Shown here one piece after another: positions 1 to 6,015 of a stretch of DNA of 14,347 nt. The notes beneath the pieces were generated by a model. The model searched no databases. It was given only the letters and a program-made list of their open reading frames with translations, and was not told the origin of the DNA. Source of the DNA: Anaerotignum sp. Its GTDB lineage: Bacteria; Bacillota; Clostridia; Lachnospirales; Anaerotignaceae. The DNA is taken from the NCBI GenBank assembly GCA_020024455.1, contig JAHHTU010000042.1, forward strand, positions 1 through 14,347, given 5' to 3'. Every line of letters begins with the position of its first letter. Within the stretch, counting starts at the first letter, position 1. The position numbers and the translations under genes were made by a program.

Positions 1-63
1 TCATATGGATTTTATTGTGAAAATATATAAAAAATATCGAAAAATACAAGAGAAACTATTCAT

Positions 64-86
64 AAATTTGTACGAAAATTTGTGCG
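64..86. repeat. Short tandem direct repeat upstream of the XRE gene promoter
   Basis: AAATTTGTACG (64-74) is followed by AAATTTGTGCG (76-86): ten of eleven bases match at a 12-bp period. It lies about 50 bp upstream of the probable -35 box of the regulator gene, so it could be a paired protein-binding site. In an AT-rich stretch chance similarity is possible. The rest of 1-134 shows no gene. Confidence 0.35.
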
Positions 87-134
87 TAGTTTTACTGTAA
101 ATAAACTGTGGCTTGTGTAGGGGAAAAAAATTAT

Positions 135-164
135 TTGTCTGCATGATTTATTGTGTGATATAAT
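135..164 (+). promoter_or_regulatory. Probable sigma-A promoter of the XRE regulator gene
   Basis: TTGTCT at 135-140 and a perfect TATAAT at 159-164 are separated by 18 bp. Transcription would begin near 171, giving a leader of about 90 nt that contains the inverted repeat at 181-209. A second, weaker candidate (TTGCAT at 210-215, TATACT at 231-236, spacing 15) would place the start only about 17 nt before the ATG. Confidence 0.55.
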
Positions 165-177
165 TACTACACATATC

Positions 178-213
178 GCAAATAAATTGTATACAACATA
201 CAATTTATTTTGC
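178..213. promoter_or_regulatory. Perfect inverted repeat in the leader; candidate operator or hairpin
   Basis: AATAAATTGTAT (181-192) and ATACAATTTATT (198-209) are exact reverse complements separated by ACAAC. The symmetry extends outward to GC...GC at 178-213 with one base inserted in the right arm. It lies between the probable promoter and the start codon of a helix-turn-helix regulator, the usual place for an autoregulatory operator. No T-tract follows, so a terminator is unlikely. Binding by the adjacent regulator is inference. Confidence 0.5.
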
Positions 214-259
214 ATACAGATTTAATATTTTATACTTTTCAAATAAGTGAGGAAAGAAT

Positions 260-976
260 ATGAAAGAAGTTAGCATTCATGTAGGCAAGCGAATTCGTTT
301 GTATCGTAAAATGAAAAATATGACAATTGAGGTTTTTGCTGGTTTGATTAACAAAAGCAAAGCAACCGTATCCAAATATGAAAATGGGGATATTGCCATT
401 GATATTGAAACATTGTTTATCATAGCACAGGCATTAAATATTTCTGTCAATCAGCTCATTGATTATGATAAAAAGGTGGAGGACGGGGATAAACGTGCAG
501 AAACAGGTACGCAGTCCTATGGGAAAACACGATTGTATATGTATTTTTATGATGGCAGACGCAATCGGATTGTCAGAAACGTGATTGATGCACGCAGTAC
601 AGGGGAAAGCGGCATATATCATGCGGATTTATATGCAGACTTAGAAGATTATTCCAACTGTTATAAATGCAAATATCTGTATCATGGTACCATGCGTCGA
701 TATGATACCTTTACCAATTTCCATTTTGAAAACCAAAACAATAAAATGGAGCGTGTTTTTTTGTATGCCATGAACTCATTTAGTCCGTCAGGCAAAATGA
801 TTGGTATGTTTTCCGGTTTATCCACACAGCCGATATTGCCGGTGTCTTTCAAGTTTTTGATTTCTCCGGATATGATGGAGGAGAACGAAGAAATGATTGA
901 AACACTGCGTTTTTCCAAAGAAGATATTCGTGTATGTAAAAAAATGAATATGTTTGTTGTCAATCAACATTTATGA
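260..976 (+). CDS. XRE-family helix-turn-helix transcriptional regulator with a large uncharacterised C-terminal domain
   Basis: A 238-residue protein. Residues about 9-62 form a Cro/CI-type helix-turn-helix: GKRIRLYRKMKN, then an FAGLINKSKATVSKYENG recognition region and a closing helix ending NQLIDY. This indicates sequence-specific DNA binding in the cytoplasm. Residues about 90-238 are rich in Tyr, Phe and Met, include YMYFYDGRRNRIVR and a CYKCKYLYHG segment with two nearby cysteines, and match no domain I can name; this half probably senses a ligand or mediates oligomerisation. No membrane segment is seen. The ATG at 260 follows GTGAGGAAAG at a suitable distance. It is a single-gene unit ended by the hairpin at 981-1014. 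The inverted repeat at 181-209 suggests autoregulation. Its targets are not shown; the neighbouring protease locus is one possibility. Confidence 0.85.
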   Translation: MKEVSIHVGKRIRLYRKMKNMTIEVFAGLINKSKATVSKYENGDIAIDIETLFIIAQALNISVNQLIDYDKKVEDGDKRAETGTQSYGKTRLYMYFYDGRRNRIVRNVIDARSTGESGIYHADLYADLEDYSNCYKCKYLYHGTMRRYDTFTNFHFENQNNKMERVFLYAMNSFSPSGKMIGMFSGLSTQPILPVSFKFLISPDMMEENEEMIETLRFSKEDIRVCKKMNMFVVNQHL

Positions 977-980
977 TAGT

Positions 981-1014
981 AAAAAGCCCTTTGTCAAACA
1001 ACAAAGGGTTTTTT
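981..1014. terminator. Bidirectional rho-independent terminator
   Basis: CCCTTTGT (987-994) pairs with ACAAAGGG (1001-1008) around a six-base loop. It is flanked by AAAAAG on the left and TTTTTT on the right, so it can stop transcription of the regulator gene (plus) and of the protease operon (minus), which converge here. Confidence 0.85.
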
Positions 1015-1016
1015 GA

Positions 1017-1448
1017 TTAAAATTCCTGCAATACAGATAGTATGGTCAACAATCCGGCTGTTTGTATGGCTTGTGCAGATAAAGGTGGCGTATTTTCGCC
1101 ATTTTGTTGACTGCGTGTTTCCAAAAAAGAACCATCGGCGGACAAATGTTGTACGTTTTGTGTAATTTGAGATACCGTATGGCGTAACATCAACGTGCGG
1201 CAAAGCAGTTGGATTTGTTGTTGCCCTTGGCTGTCTAAAAATGGGGATAACGCACGCAATAATGTGACTTCTTTGGGTGGGTGTGCGATGGCAGCCTCTT
1301 TTTGGGCTGATGCGGCTGTCCGAATTTTACAAAGATAGTCTTGTTCCATTTTTTGTTTGATGGCTTGCACAAAATCGGAAGCCTCTTGTTTTGCAAAATC
1401 GTTGTTTTGCAATGTTTGTGCCAACTGATATAAACTGTTTTCTTTCAA
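1017..1448 (-). CDS. Small helical protein of unknown function, translationally coupled to the S8 peptidase gene
   Basis: A 143-residue protein not assigned to a named family. It has no signal peptide or membrane segment and is predicted mostly helical and Gln-rich. Residues 69-88 (PFLDSQGQQQIQLLCRTLML) match a motif present twice in the protein at 2446-2931 and once in the one at 2846-3112, so these small proteins appear homologous. The start is TTG at 1448-1446; the codon shares TTGA with the TGA stop of the upstream peptidase gene, and AAGGAG lies eight bases before it. This arrangement implies translational coupling and a linked job, for example as a partner, inhibitor or substrate of the peptidase; that is inference. 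The gene ends immediately before the shared terminator at 981-1014. Confidence 0.7.
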   Translation of the reverse strand: MKENSLYQLAQTLQNNDFAKQEASDFVQAIKQKMEQDYLCKIRTAASAQKEAAIAHPPKEVTLLRALSPFLDSQGQQQIQLLCRTLMLRHTVSQITQNVQHLSADGSFLETRSQQNGENTPPLSAQAIQTAGLLTILSVLQEF

Positions 1449-2332
1449 TGCAGATACTCCTTTCTTTTGGCAAGACAGTCCGGATACATCACCAGCCCAT
1501 TGTGTGCGGCTGCAACATCACAAAGATATTGTTTGATTTGGGTGGGTGTGAAGTCAGGGTTTTGCTCCAACATACACGCCACAATGCCGCTGATGGCAGG
1601 TGTTGCCATGGAAGCCCCGCTCATGCAAATGTAATGGTTGTCAATCATATGTTGTGTACTGCGGTTTTGTAATCCGAAATTATAATCTGGAGAAAGTACG
1701 GAAATGATATTTTCCCCATATGTCCATACGTCCGGTAATGTGGTGGTATTTGTAAATTTTGCCAGTCCTTTGGGGGCTACAAAATAAGATTTGTCCTCCC
1801 AAGCACCTACGGAGAGTATTTTGGGGCTGAGCGAAGGCGGTGGCAAAAAACGACGGTTGCCTTCGGGATTTGCTGCCGCCGCAACCACCATAATACCCGC
1901 ATTCCATAATGTTTCCACAGCATTTGCCAGAGGGTGATGTACTTTTCTGTCGTTTGTGCCAATGGATAAATTCACTACTCTAATATTATATTTTGTGGCG
2001 TTGTCCATTATCCATTGTATTGCCTGTACGGCTTTATATGATGTGCCTTGTCCTTGGAAATCCAATATTTTTAATGCAATGATAGTGGCATCGGGTGCGA
2101 TACCGCTATATTTTTTGTTGGAAAGAAATCCGTTTCCGCAAGCAATGCCCGCAACGTGTGTACCATGTCCGTTATCATCATAAGGTTCTGTACGACCATA
2201 TATAAAATCACGAAACACGGCAATCCGATTGTATGGTTTTGTAAAATCCGCCACAGGGGAAATACCCGTATCCAATATGGCAATGCCAATGCCTTTGCCT
2301 GTGGGGAGTGTTTGGCTTGATTTGTTGTTCAT
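1445..2332 (-). CDS. Intracellular subtilisin-like serine peptidase (S8 family, AprX-like)
   Basis: A 295-residue S8 endopeptidase with an intact active site: Asp21 in AILDTG, His56 in DDNGHGTHVAG, the oxyanion-hole Asn155 in VAAAANPEG, and Ser241 in SGASMATP. The resemblance is closest to Bacillus AprX (GKG..IA.LDTGI, TEPYDDNGHGTH, AGIMVVAAA, Q.NPD.TP at the end), but the protein is the bare catalytic domain. There is no signal peptide and only about 12 residues precede the first core strand, so no propeptide is present and cytoplasmic action is expected. The substrate is unknown. The ATG at 2332 follows AAGGAGG. The gene is first in a two-gene minus-strand operon, overlapping the next gene by four bases, and is divergent from two small genes that share a motif with its partner. 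Spore-germination Csp proteases are a distant alternative, but they are longer. Confidence 0.9.
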   Translation of the reverse strand: MNNKSSQTLPTGKGIGIAILDTGISPVADFTKPYNRIAVFRDFIYGRTEPYDDNGHGTHVAGIACGNGFLSNKKYSGIAPDATIIALKILDFQGQGTSYKAVQAIQWIMDNATKYNIRVVNLSIGTNDRKVHHPLANAVETLWNAGIMVVAAAANPEGNRRFLPPPSLSPKILSVGAWEDKSYFVAPKGLAKFTNTTTLPDVWTYGENIISVLSPDYNFGLQNRSTQHMIDNHYICMSGASMATPAISGIVACMLEQNPDFTPTQIKQYLCDVAAAHNGLVMYPDCLAKRKEYLH

Positions 2333-2445
2333 GGCAAACCCTCCTTTGTGTTACAGTATGTGGAAGTTGGGTTTTTGCCATTGAGAAAGGCATTTTTTTA
2401 TCGGGTGGCACATATCTTTTTTAAGAGAGAAAGGGGGCGGGTTTT
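2333..2445. other. Divergent intergenic region between the peptidase operon and the small-gene pair
   Basis: These 113 bases must hold both divergent promoters. No strong sigma-A promoter is visible. On the minus strand CATACTGTA, just upstream of the peptidase ribosome binding site, resembles the -10 element of mother-cell sporulation sigma factors (E or K), but no convincing -35 element accompanies it. A weak TGCC/GGCA stem followed by seven T (about 2382-2399, plus strand) may be a vestigial terminator. Confidence 0.3.
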
Positions 2446-2931
2446 GTGGAAGAACAGGAAACAGATGTATTGGCAATGATGGAGCGGTTTCGCCGTTTGC
2501 AAAAAATTATGCAGCCACCAAAAAAAAATACCGTAGCTTTGCCACAGAAAGAAATACAACCTTGGGAAGAAAGAAATGAAACGATGATATTGGCAGCCAT
2601 TCCGTTTTTGGACTTGGAATATCAACAAGGGATTTATGTGATGGTGCGGTTGATGGAATTGCGGCGGGTGTTAGATGGTGGGCTGTTGGTGGCAAGAAGT
2701 AAAGAAGAAGTGCCGCCTGCTGTGCGACGGCGGCGTATGCTGGCGGCAATCAGACCATATTTGTCGACCGAAGAACAGGCACAACTCGACCATGTATTGC
2801 AAATGATGGACGTGAAACAAATCATGGAGCAAAAGGAGGTATTCGATGGAAAGTATATGGACAAAACCCGAAATACAGGCGTTGGGTGCAGAACGCATTG
2901 CAATCCTAAAAGAGGCGCAACAAAAATGTAA
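2446..2931 (+). CDS. Small helical protein of unknown function with two internal motif repeats
   Basis: A 161-residue protein starting at GTG 2446 after AAAGGGGGCGG. I do not recognise a named domain. Two copies of one helical motif are visible: residues 53-72 (PFLDLEYQQGIYVMVRLMEL) and 104-123 (PYLSTEEQAQLDHVLQMMDV), each preceded by a LAAI segment and separated by a basic linker with four consecutive arginines. The same motif recurs in the proteins at 1017-1448 and 2846-3112. No signal peptide or membrane segment is seen. The last 28 residues or so (from about residue 134) are read across the start of the next gene in another frame. They are Cys, Gly and Lys-rich and unlike the rest, so the original stop may have been lost. 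Cytoplasmic location is likely; function unknown. Confidence 0.7.
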   Translation: MEEQETDVLAMMERFRRLQKIMQPPKKNTVALPQKEIQPWEERNETMILAAIPFLDLEYQQGIYVMVRLMELRRVLDGGLLVARSKEEVPPAVRRRRMLAAIRPYLSTEEQAQLDHVLQMMDVKQIMEQKEVFDGKYMDKTRNTGVGCRTHCNPKRGATKM

Positions 2932-3112
2932 AGGAAAATCGGGATTGGCAAGGTTAGATGTGTTATTGGAATACGGAGAACGGTTGGCACAGGGGAAACG
3001 ATTATCCCATGCCGAACAAAACGCATTGTTTTGTGTACTGACCGAAAGTATGTCACCGCAAGAACGGCAACAGTTGGCACAAGTGATGGCAGTGATGGGT
3101 ATATCGCAATAA
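2846..3112 (+). CDS. Small helical protein of unknown function (88 residues)
   Basis: The ATG at 2846 follows an AAAGGAGG at ideal spacing, the strongest ribosome binding site in this cluster, so the gene is probably real although its first 86 bases overlap the upstream gene in another frame. The product is hydrophilic and probably all-helical, with no signal or membrane segment. Residues 67-86 (ESMSPQERQQLAQVMAVMGI) align with the motif repeats of the upstream protein (SxxEx..QL..V...M). The gene ends just before a bidirectional terminator, closing a two-gene unit. Together with the genes at 1017-1448 and 2446-2931 it forms a small paralogous set around the S8 peptidase gene. No function can be assigned from the sequence. 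Confidence 0.7.
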   Translation: MESIWTKPEIQALGAERIAILKEAQQKCKGKSGLARLDVLLEYGERLAQGKRLSHAEQNALFCVLTESMSPQERQQLAQVMAVMGISQ

Positions 3113-3138
3113 AAAAAAGGGCAGAAAGCCCTTTTTTT
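3112..3138. terminator. Bidirectional rho-independent terminator
   Basis: AAAAAAAGGGC (3112-3122) pairs with GCCCTTTTTTT (3128-3138) around AGAAA. The perfect stem with A and T tracts serves the convergent units: the small-gene pair on the plus strand and the DUF1963 pair on the minus strand. Confidence 0.9.
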
Positions 3139-3139
3139 G

Positions 3140-3952
3140 TTAACAGCAGTCCCAGCTGTATAAAACATCATCGAAATTTTTGTTTTGTAAATCTTTTTTA
3201 TTGATAAAGAAGTTGGCAACCCCGACATCACCCCACATAATATCATCGTCAGAGTCCATTTGGAACAATAAAGTGTCATGGAATATCGGTTCGCCTTCGA
3301 TATCTTCGCTGTCACCACGGGGGTCATACTGTGTGAAATACGGATAGCCCAAAAGCCAATGTCCTGTTGTGTCAAACAAATTGTCATAAAAATCATCAAA
3401 ATCTTCTGCAAACAAATCTTCCGGTTGACAGGGGAGGGGTTGTTCCGGCAATACAGCTTTGACTGCTTTTTCGAATATAGAAAGAAATCGGGTGTCTGAC
3501 ATATCCATGGAAACCGTTTGCGGTATGAGGCGAACGCCGCAGGGTTCCCCCACAGGGAACATTTCCAAGTCGTCTATACAGAATGTCACACCCATTTCTG
3601 CCAGTTTTTGTTCTGTGATGGAAGTGTCTATCTGTTCATGATACACCACTGCAAAATCATCATTTTGTATGCCCCAGCAATCATCGTTTGCAATAAAAAA
3701 CTGCAATATGCCTGTTGTGGGCAGTGGTGCTGCGACTTTGTCTTTGTCAAAATGAAATTGTGCCAAAAGCAACATCGGGTTGCCGTTGATATCTGTGGGA
3801 TAGGGCTTAGTGTTGCCCCAATACGGCAGACCGGCAAATTTGCTGTCAAAAATCCCTGTGGGGGCGTCTGTGTCCACTTCCACACGATAGGCATTTTGTG
3901 TGGTTTCTGCTTCGATGAAAGCAAGTATTTTTTTCATGGTTTCATTTTCCAT
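3140..3952 (-). CDS. DUF1963 (YwqG-like) protein, second gene of a tandem pair
   Basis: A 270-residue cytoplasmic protein of the DUF1963/YwqG family, whose biochemical role is unknown. Family marks in order: FDSKFAGLPYW (the G-x-PYW box), LLAQFHFDKDK, LPTTGILQFFI, GYPYFTQYDPR, LLFQMDSD, MWGDVGVANFFI. The protein ends FDDVLYSWDCC. I place the start at ATG 3952, six bases after GAGGTG; a GTG three codons upstream lies inside that ribosome binding site and is unlikely. The gene starts 21 bases after its paralogue ends, so the two form one minus-strand operon. They share every box above and the unusual Cys-Cys C terminus, which points to a tandem duplication with later divergence. No transmembrane segment or secretion signal is seen; the protein is acidic. 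Confidence 0.85.
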   Translation of the reverse strand: MENETMKKILAFIEAETTQNAYRVEVDTDAPTGIFDSKFAGLPYWGNTKPYPTDINGNPMLLLAQFHFDKDKVAAPLPTTGILQFFIANDDCWGIQNDDFAVVYHEQIDTSITEQKLAEMGVTFCIDDLEMFPVGEPCGVRLIPQTVSMDMSDTRFLSIFEKAVKAVLPEQPLPCQPEDLFAEDFDDFYDNLFDTTGHWLLGYPYFTQYDPRGDSEDIEGEPIFHDTLLFQMDSDDDIMWGDVGVANFFINKKDLQNKNFDDVLYSWDCC

Positions 3953-3973
3953 ATATATCACCTCATTTCTGTA

Positions 3974-4801
3974 TCAACAACAATCCCAGTTGTATAAAAC
4001 ATCATCAAATTTTTTGTTTTTCAAATCTTCCGGTTTGATGAAGAAATTGGCAATCCCTGCATCGCCCCACATGGTATAGTCTTCTGCTCCTTCATAATCG
4101 GAGTCCATTTGGAATAACAATGTGCTGTATGCGGTATATTTTTCGTCCTCTCTGGGGTCAAACTGTGTAAAATGCGGGTGTCCCAGTAAAGAATGTCCGG
4201 TTACCAGCTCTTCAAAAAATTCGTCCTCTTCGTCCTCGGAAAGAATTTCATAATAAGGAACATCATGGATATCTTTTTTCAATACTTCGCTTGCAATTTC
4301 ACAGAATATTTTATCAAAATTGGCGTCCATGGTACTGATGGAAATTTCTTTCGGTGTGATGGAAACACCAACCTCACGCATCACAGGGAAGTATTCCAAT
4401 GCTTCTGTATGCCAGGGAATATCCAGTGCTTTGATTTGTTCATCTGTCACAGAGGTGTCAATGGTTTCATGGTAAACAATGCGGTAGTTTTTTGGTTCGG
4501 TGGTACTATTATCCATACCATATAGGTCGTTATCTCCTGCACTGATAAAAAATTGCAACATACCTGTTGTGGGCAATGGTTCGTCTACTTTGTCTTTATC
4601 AAAATTGAATTGTGCCAATAATGCCAGTGGTTTGTCGTTTGTATCTTTGGGATAGGGTTTTTGTAAATCCCAATACGGCACACCGCCGAATTTGCTGTCA
4701 AAAATGCCGACAGGTTTATCGGGTTGTATGGTCAAGGCATAGGCAGGTGTTTTGGTACGTTCTTTGATGGTGTCCAGTAATGTTTGCATTTGTTCTTGCA
4801 T
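3974..4801 (-). CDS. DUF1963 (YwqG-like) protein, first gene of a tandem pair
   Basis: A 275-residue paralogue of the gene just downstream, with FDSKFGGVPYWD, LLAQFNFDKDK, LPTTGMLQFFI, GHPHFTQFDPRED, LLFQMDSD, MWGDAGIANFFI and the same terminal FDDVLYNWDCC. It is near the usual family length. The ATG at 4801 is preceded by AAGGAGG at normal spacing. The family is widespread in Firmicutes and its function is unestablished. A TATAAT-like -10 box lies about 30 bases upstream and a palindrome matching the Gram-positive LexA box lies just beyond that promoter, so DNA-damage control of the pair is possible. A central acidic stretch (LSEDEEDEFFEEL) differs most from the paralogue. Confidence 0.87.
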   Translation of the reverse strand: MQEQMQTLLDTIKERTKTPAYALTIQPDKPVGIFDSKFGGVPYWDLQKPYPKDTNDKPLALLAQFNFDKDKVDEPLPTTGMLQFFISAGDNDLYGMDNSTTEPKNYRIVYHETIDTSVTDEQIKALDIPWHTEALEYFPVMREVGVSITPKEISISTMDANFDKIFCEIASEVLKKDIHDVPYYEILSEDEEDEFFEELVTGHSLLGHPHFTQFDPREDEKYTAYSTLLFQMDSDYEGAEDYTMWGDAGIANFFIKPEDLKNKKFDDVLYNWDCC

Positions 4802-4830
4802 GGTATGACCTCCTTTGTATGTTTGTTTGT

Positions 4831-4859
4831 ATTATATCATAAACACCCAAAAAATACCA
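4831..4859 (-). promoter_or_regulatory. Probable promoter of the DUF1963 pair
   Basis: On the minus strand TATAAT (4836-4831) precedes the ribosome binding site and ATG of the first DUF1963 gene. At 17 bp spacing the -35 position holds TGGTAT, a poor match, so the promoter may depend on an activator or be intrinsically weak. Confidence 0.45.
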
Positions 4860-4866
4860 GAAAAAA

Positions 4867-4880
4867 AGAACATATGTTCC
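4867..4880. promoter_or_regulatory. Candidate LexA (SOS, DinR-type) operator
   Basis: GAACATATGTTC (4868-4879) is a perfect 12-bp palindrome. With its flanks it matches the Gram-positive LexA/DinR box CGAACRNRYGTTYC at 13 of 14 positions. It sits just upstream of the -35 region of the DUF1963 promoter and beside the terminator of the 48-codon gene. The match is seen; LexA binding is inference. Confidence 0.5.
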
Positions 4881-4881
4881 A

Positions 4882-4920
4882 AAAAAAGATTGCCCATAAA
4901 AGAACAGAGCAATCTTTTTT
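4882..4920 (-). terminator. Rho-independent terminator of the 48-codon gene (stem symmetric, usable both ways)
   Basis: AAAAAAGATTGC (4882-4893) pairs with GCAATCTTTTTT (4909-4920) around a 15-base loop. On the minus strand it starts 9 bases after the TAA of the small gene at 4929-5075, supporting that gene as a separate transcription unit. Confidence 0.75.
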
Positions 4921-4928
4921 GTGAAATA

Positions 4929-5075
4929 TTATGATTTTTGGGAAAACAAGTCCAAAAGCAATAGTGCCAAAAGCGGCGAAAACCGATTTGTTTTTTGTGG
5001 CGGGGCAGTATTTTTTTGTGGAAACGGTGTTGTTTTTTCTGAAAACGGTGCAGGAATTTCTTTTTTTGCATACAT
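4929..5075 (-). CDS. 48-residue Pro-rich protein of unknown function
   Basis: The ATG at 5075 follows AAAGGGGGTG with five bases between. The reading frame runs to TAA at 4931-4929, and a hairpin terminator follows nine bases later, so ribosome binding site, frame and terminator agree. The product begins MYAKKEIPAPFSEKTTPF, continues with a Pro, Lys and Thr-rich middle, and ends with a short hydrophobic run LLALLLLDLF before SQKS. It has no cysteine and is basic in its first two thirds. The hydrophobic run is too short for a clear membrane helix but could bind a membrane or partner. CATATACT at about 5106-5099 could be a -10 box, possibly of a sporulation sigma factor. No homologue is recognised; a longer minus-strand frame over the same stretch lacks these signals. 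Confidence 0.55.
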   Translation of the reverse strand: MYAKKEIPAPFSEKTTPFPQKNTAPPQKTNRFSPLLALLLLDLFSQKS

Positions 5076-5210
5076 AGGTTCACCCCCTTTTTCCTATCAG
5101 TATATGAAAGGAAAATAAAGTTTTTTCCGTTTTTTTATCCCGAAAGCATAATTTTATGATATGATAGAGTGGTAAAACACAAATGAAATGAGAATAGAAA
5201 ATGGTGCGAT

Positions 5211-6008
5211 ATGAAAAAAGAACGCAGAGAACGAAATTTTCGCATATTGGAATTTCGAGAAAATCAATATGACATCATTGGAGATGTCCATGGTTGTTAT
5301 GATGAATTGATTGCTTTGGTAGAAAAATTGGGCTACCGAAAAGAAAACGGCATTTACAAACACCCGCAAAAAAGAAGATTGATTTCTGTGGGGGACGTAT
5401 CAGACAAAGGGCCTCAGAATTTGGCTTGTTTGGAATTTTGGATAAACCAAGTTTTTTATCATGATGATTTTTGGATACATGGCAACCATTGCAATAAATT
5501 ATATCGGTATTTTTTGGGCAATCGTGTGCGTCTTTCTCATGGTTTGGAAAAGACGGTGGCAGAGTTGGAACAGCTTTCCAAAGAAGAACGTCAGGCATTC
5601 CGCAGTCGGTATATGGAATGTTATGAAAGCCAATGTTACTATTTGCTGTTGGATAAAAAGCGTTTGGCTGTGGTGCATGGTGGTTTGCAGGCAGAAAGCA
5701 TGGGCAGTTTTTCCAGCAAAATCAAAGCTGTTTGCCTATATGGGGAAACCACAGGCAAAACCGATGAAAACGGCAGACCGAAGCGGTTTGATTGGGCAAC
5801 CACATATACAGGCAAAACATTTGTGGTATATGGGCATACGGTTTCACCAAAGCCAAAGATTGTAAACAATACCGTAGACATCGACCAAGGGTGTGTATAT
5901 GGAGGATATTTGACGGCATTTCGCTATCCCGAGATGGAATTTGTACAGGTGCGGGGAAAACCCTACACAAAATATCATGGAGATGGCAGATTGCCAACCA
6001 CATTTTGA
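5211..6008 (+). CDS. prpE: Bis(5'-nucleosyl)-tetraphosphatase, PrpE type (Ap4A hydrolase, calcineurin-like phosphoesterase)
   Basis: A 265-residue cytoplasmic metallophosphoesterase that by family cleaves diadenosine tetraphosphate to ATP and AMP. Metal-binding boxes are in order: DIIGDVHGCYDE (about residues 21-32), SVGDVSDKGP (59-68), WIHGNHCNKLYRY (88-100), VVHGGLQ and VVYGHTVSPKPK. The GNHCNKLYRY box, the SHGLEKTVAELEQLSKEE stretch and the later IDQGCVYGGYLTAFRYPE closely resemble Bacillus subtilis PrpE, whereas symmetric ApaH enzymes differ. The usual Arg of GDxxDRG is Lys here. About 18 extra N-terminal residues precede the first box. The ATG at 5211 has no good ribosome binding site, so the start is less sure; a TTG 12 codons downstream is no better supported. 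TATGAT at 5155-5160 may be the -10 box. A terminator follows. Confidence 0.88.
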   Translation: MKKERRERNFRILEFRENQYDIIGDVHGCYDELIALVEKLGYRKENGIYKHPQKRRLISVGDVSDKGPQNLACLEFWINQVFYHDDFWIHGNHCNKLYRYFLGNRVRLSHGLEKTVAELEQLSKEERQAFRSRYMECYESQCYYLLLDKKRLAVVHGGLQAESMGSFSSKIKAVCLYGETTGKTDENGRPKRFDWATTYTGKTFVVYGHTVSPKPKIVNNTVDIDQGCVYGGYLTAFRYPEMEFVQVRGKPYTKYHGDGRLPTTF

Positions 6009-6015
6009 ATATACG

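Noticed and set aside
2634..3411. Long minus-strand frames of 148 and 246 codons
   Set aside because: They run antisense to the two small genes, cross the bidirectional terminator at 3112-3138 and have no ribosome binding site or recognisable domain.
3518..3997. A 159-codon plus-strand frame
   Set aside because: Antisense of the DUF1963 gene, with Cys/Phe/Ile-rich composition typical of shadow frames.
4832..5118. An 83-codon minus-strand frame and a 65-codon plus-strand frame in the gap before prpE
   Set aside because: The minus frame runs through the terminator hairpin, and the same bases are better explained by the 48-codon gene; the plus frame starts at the T-tract of that hairpin with no ribosome binding site.
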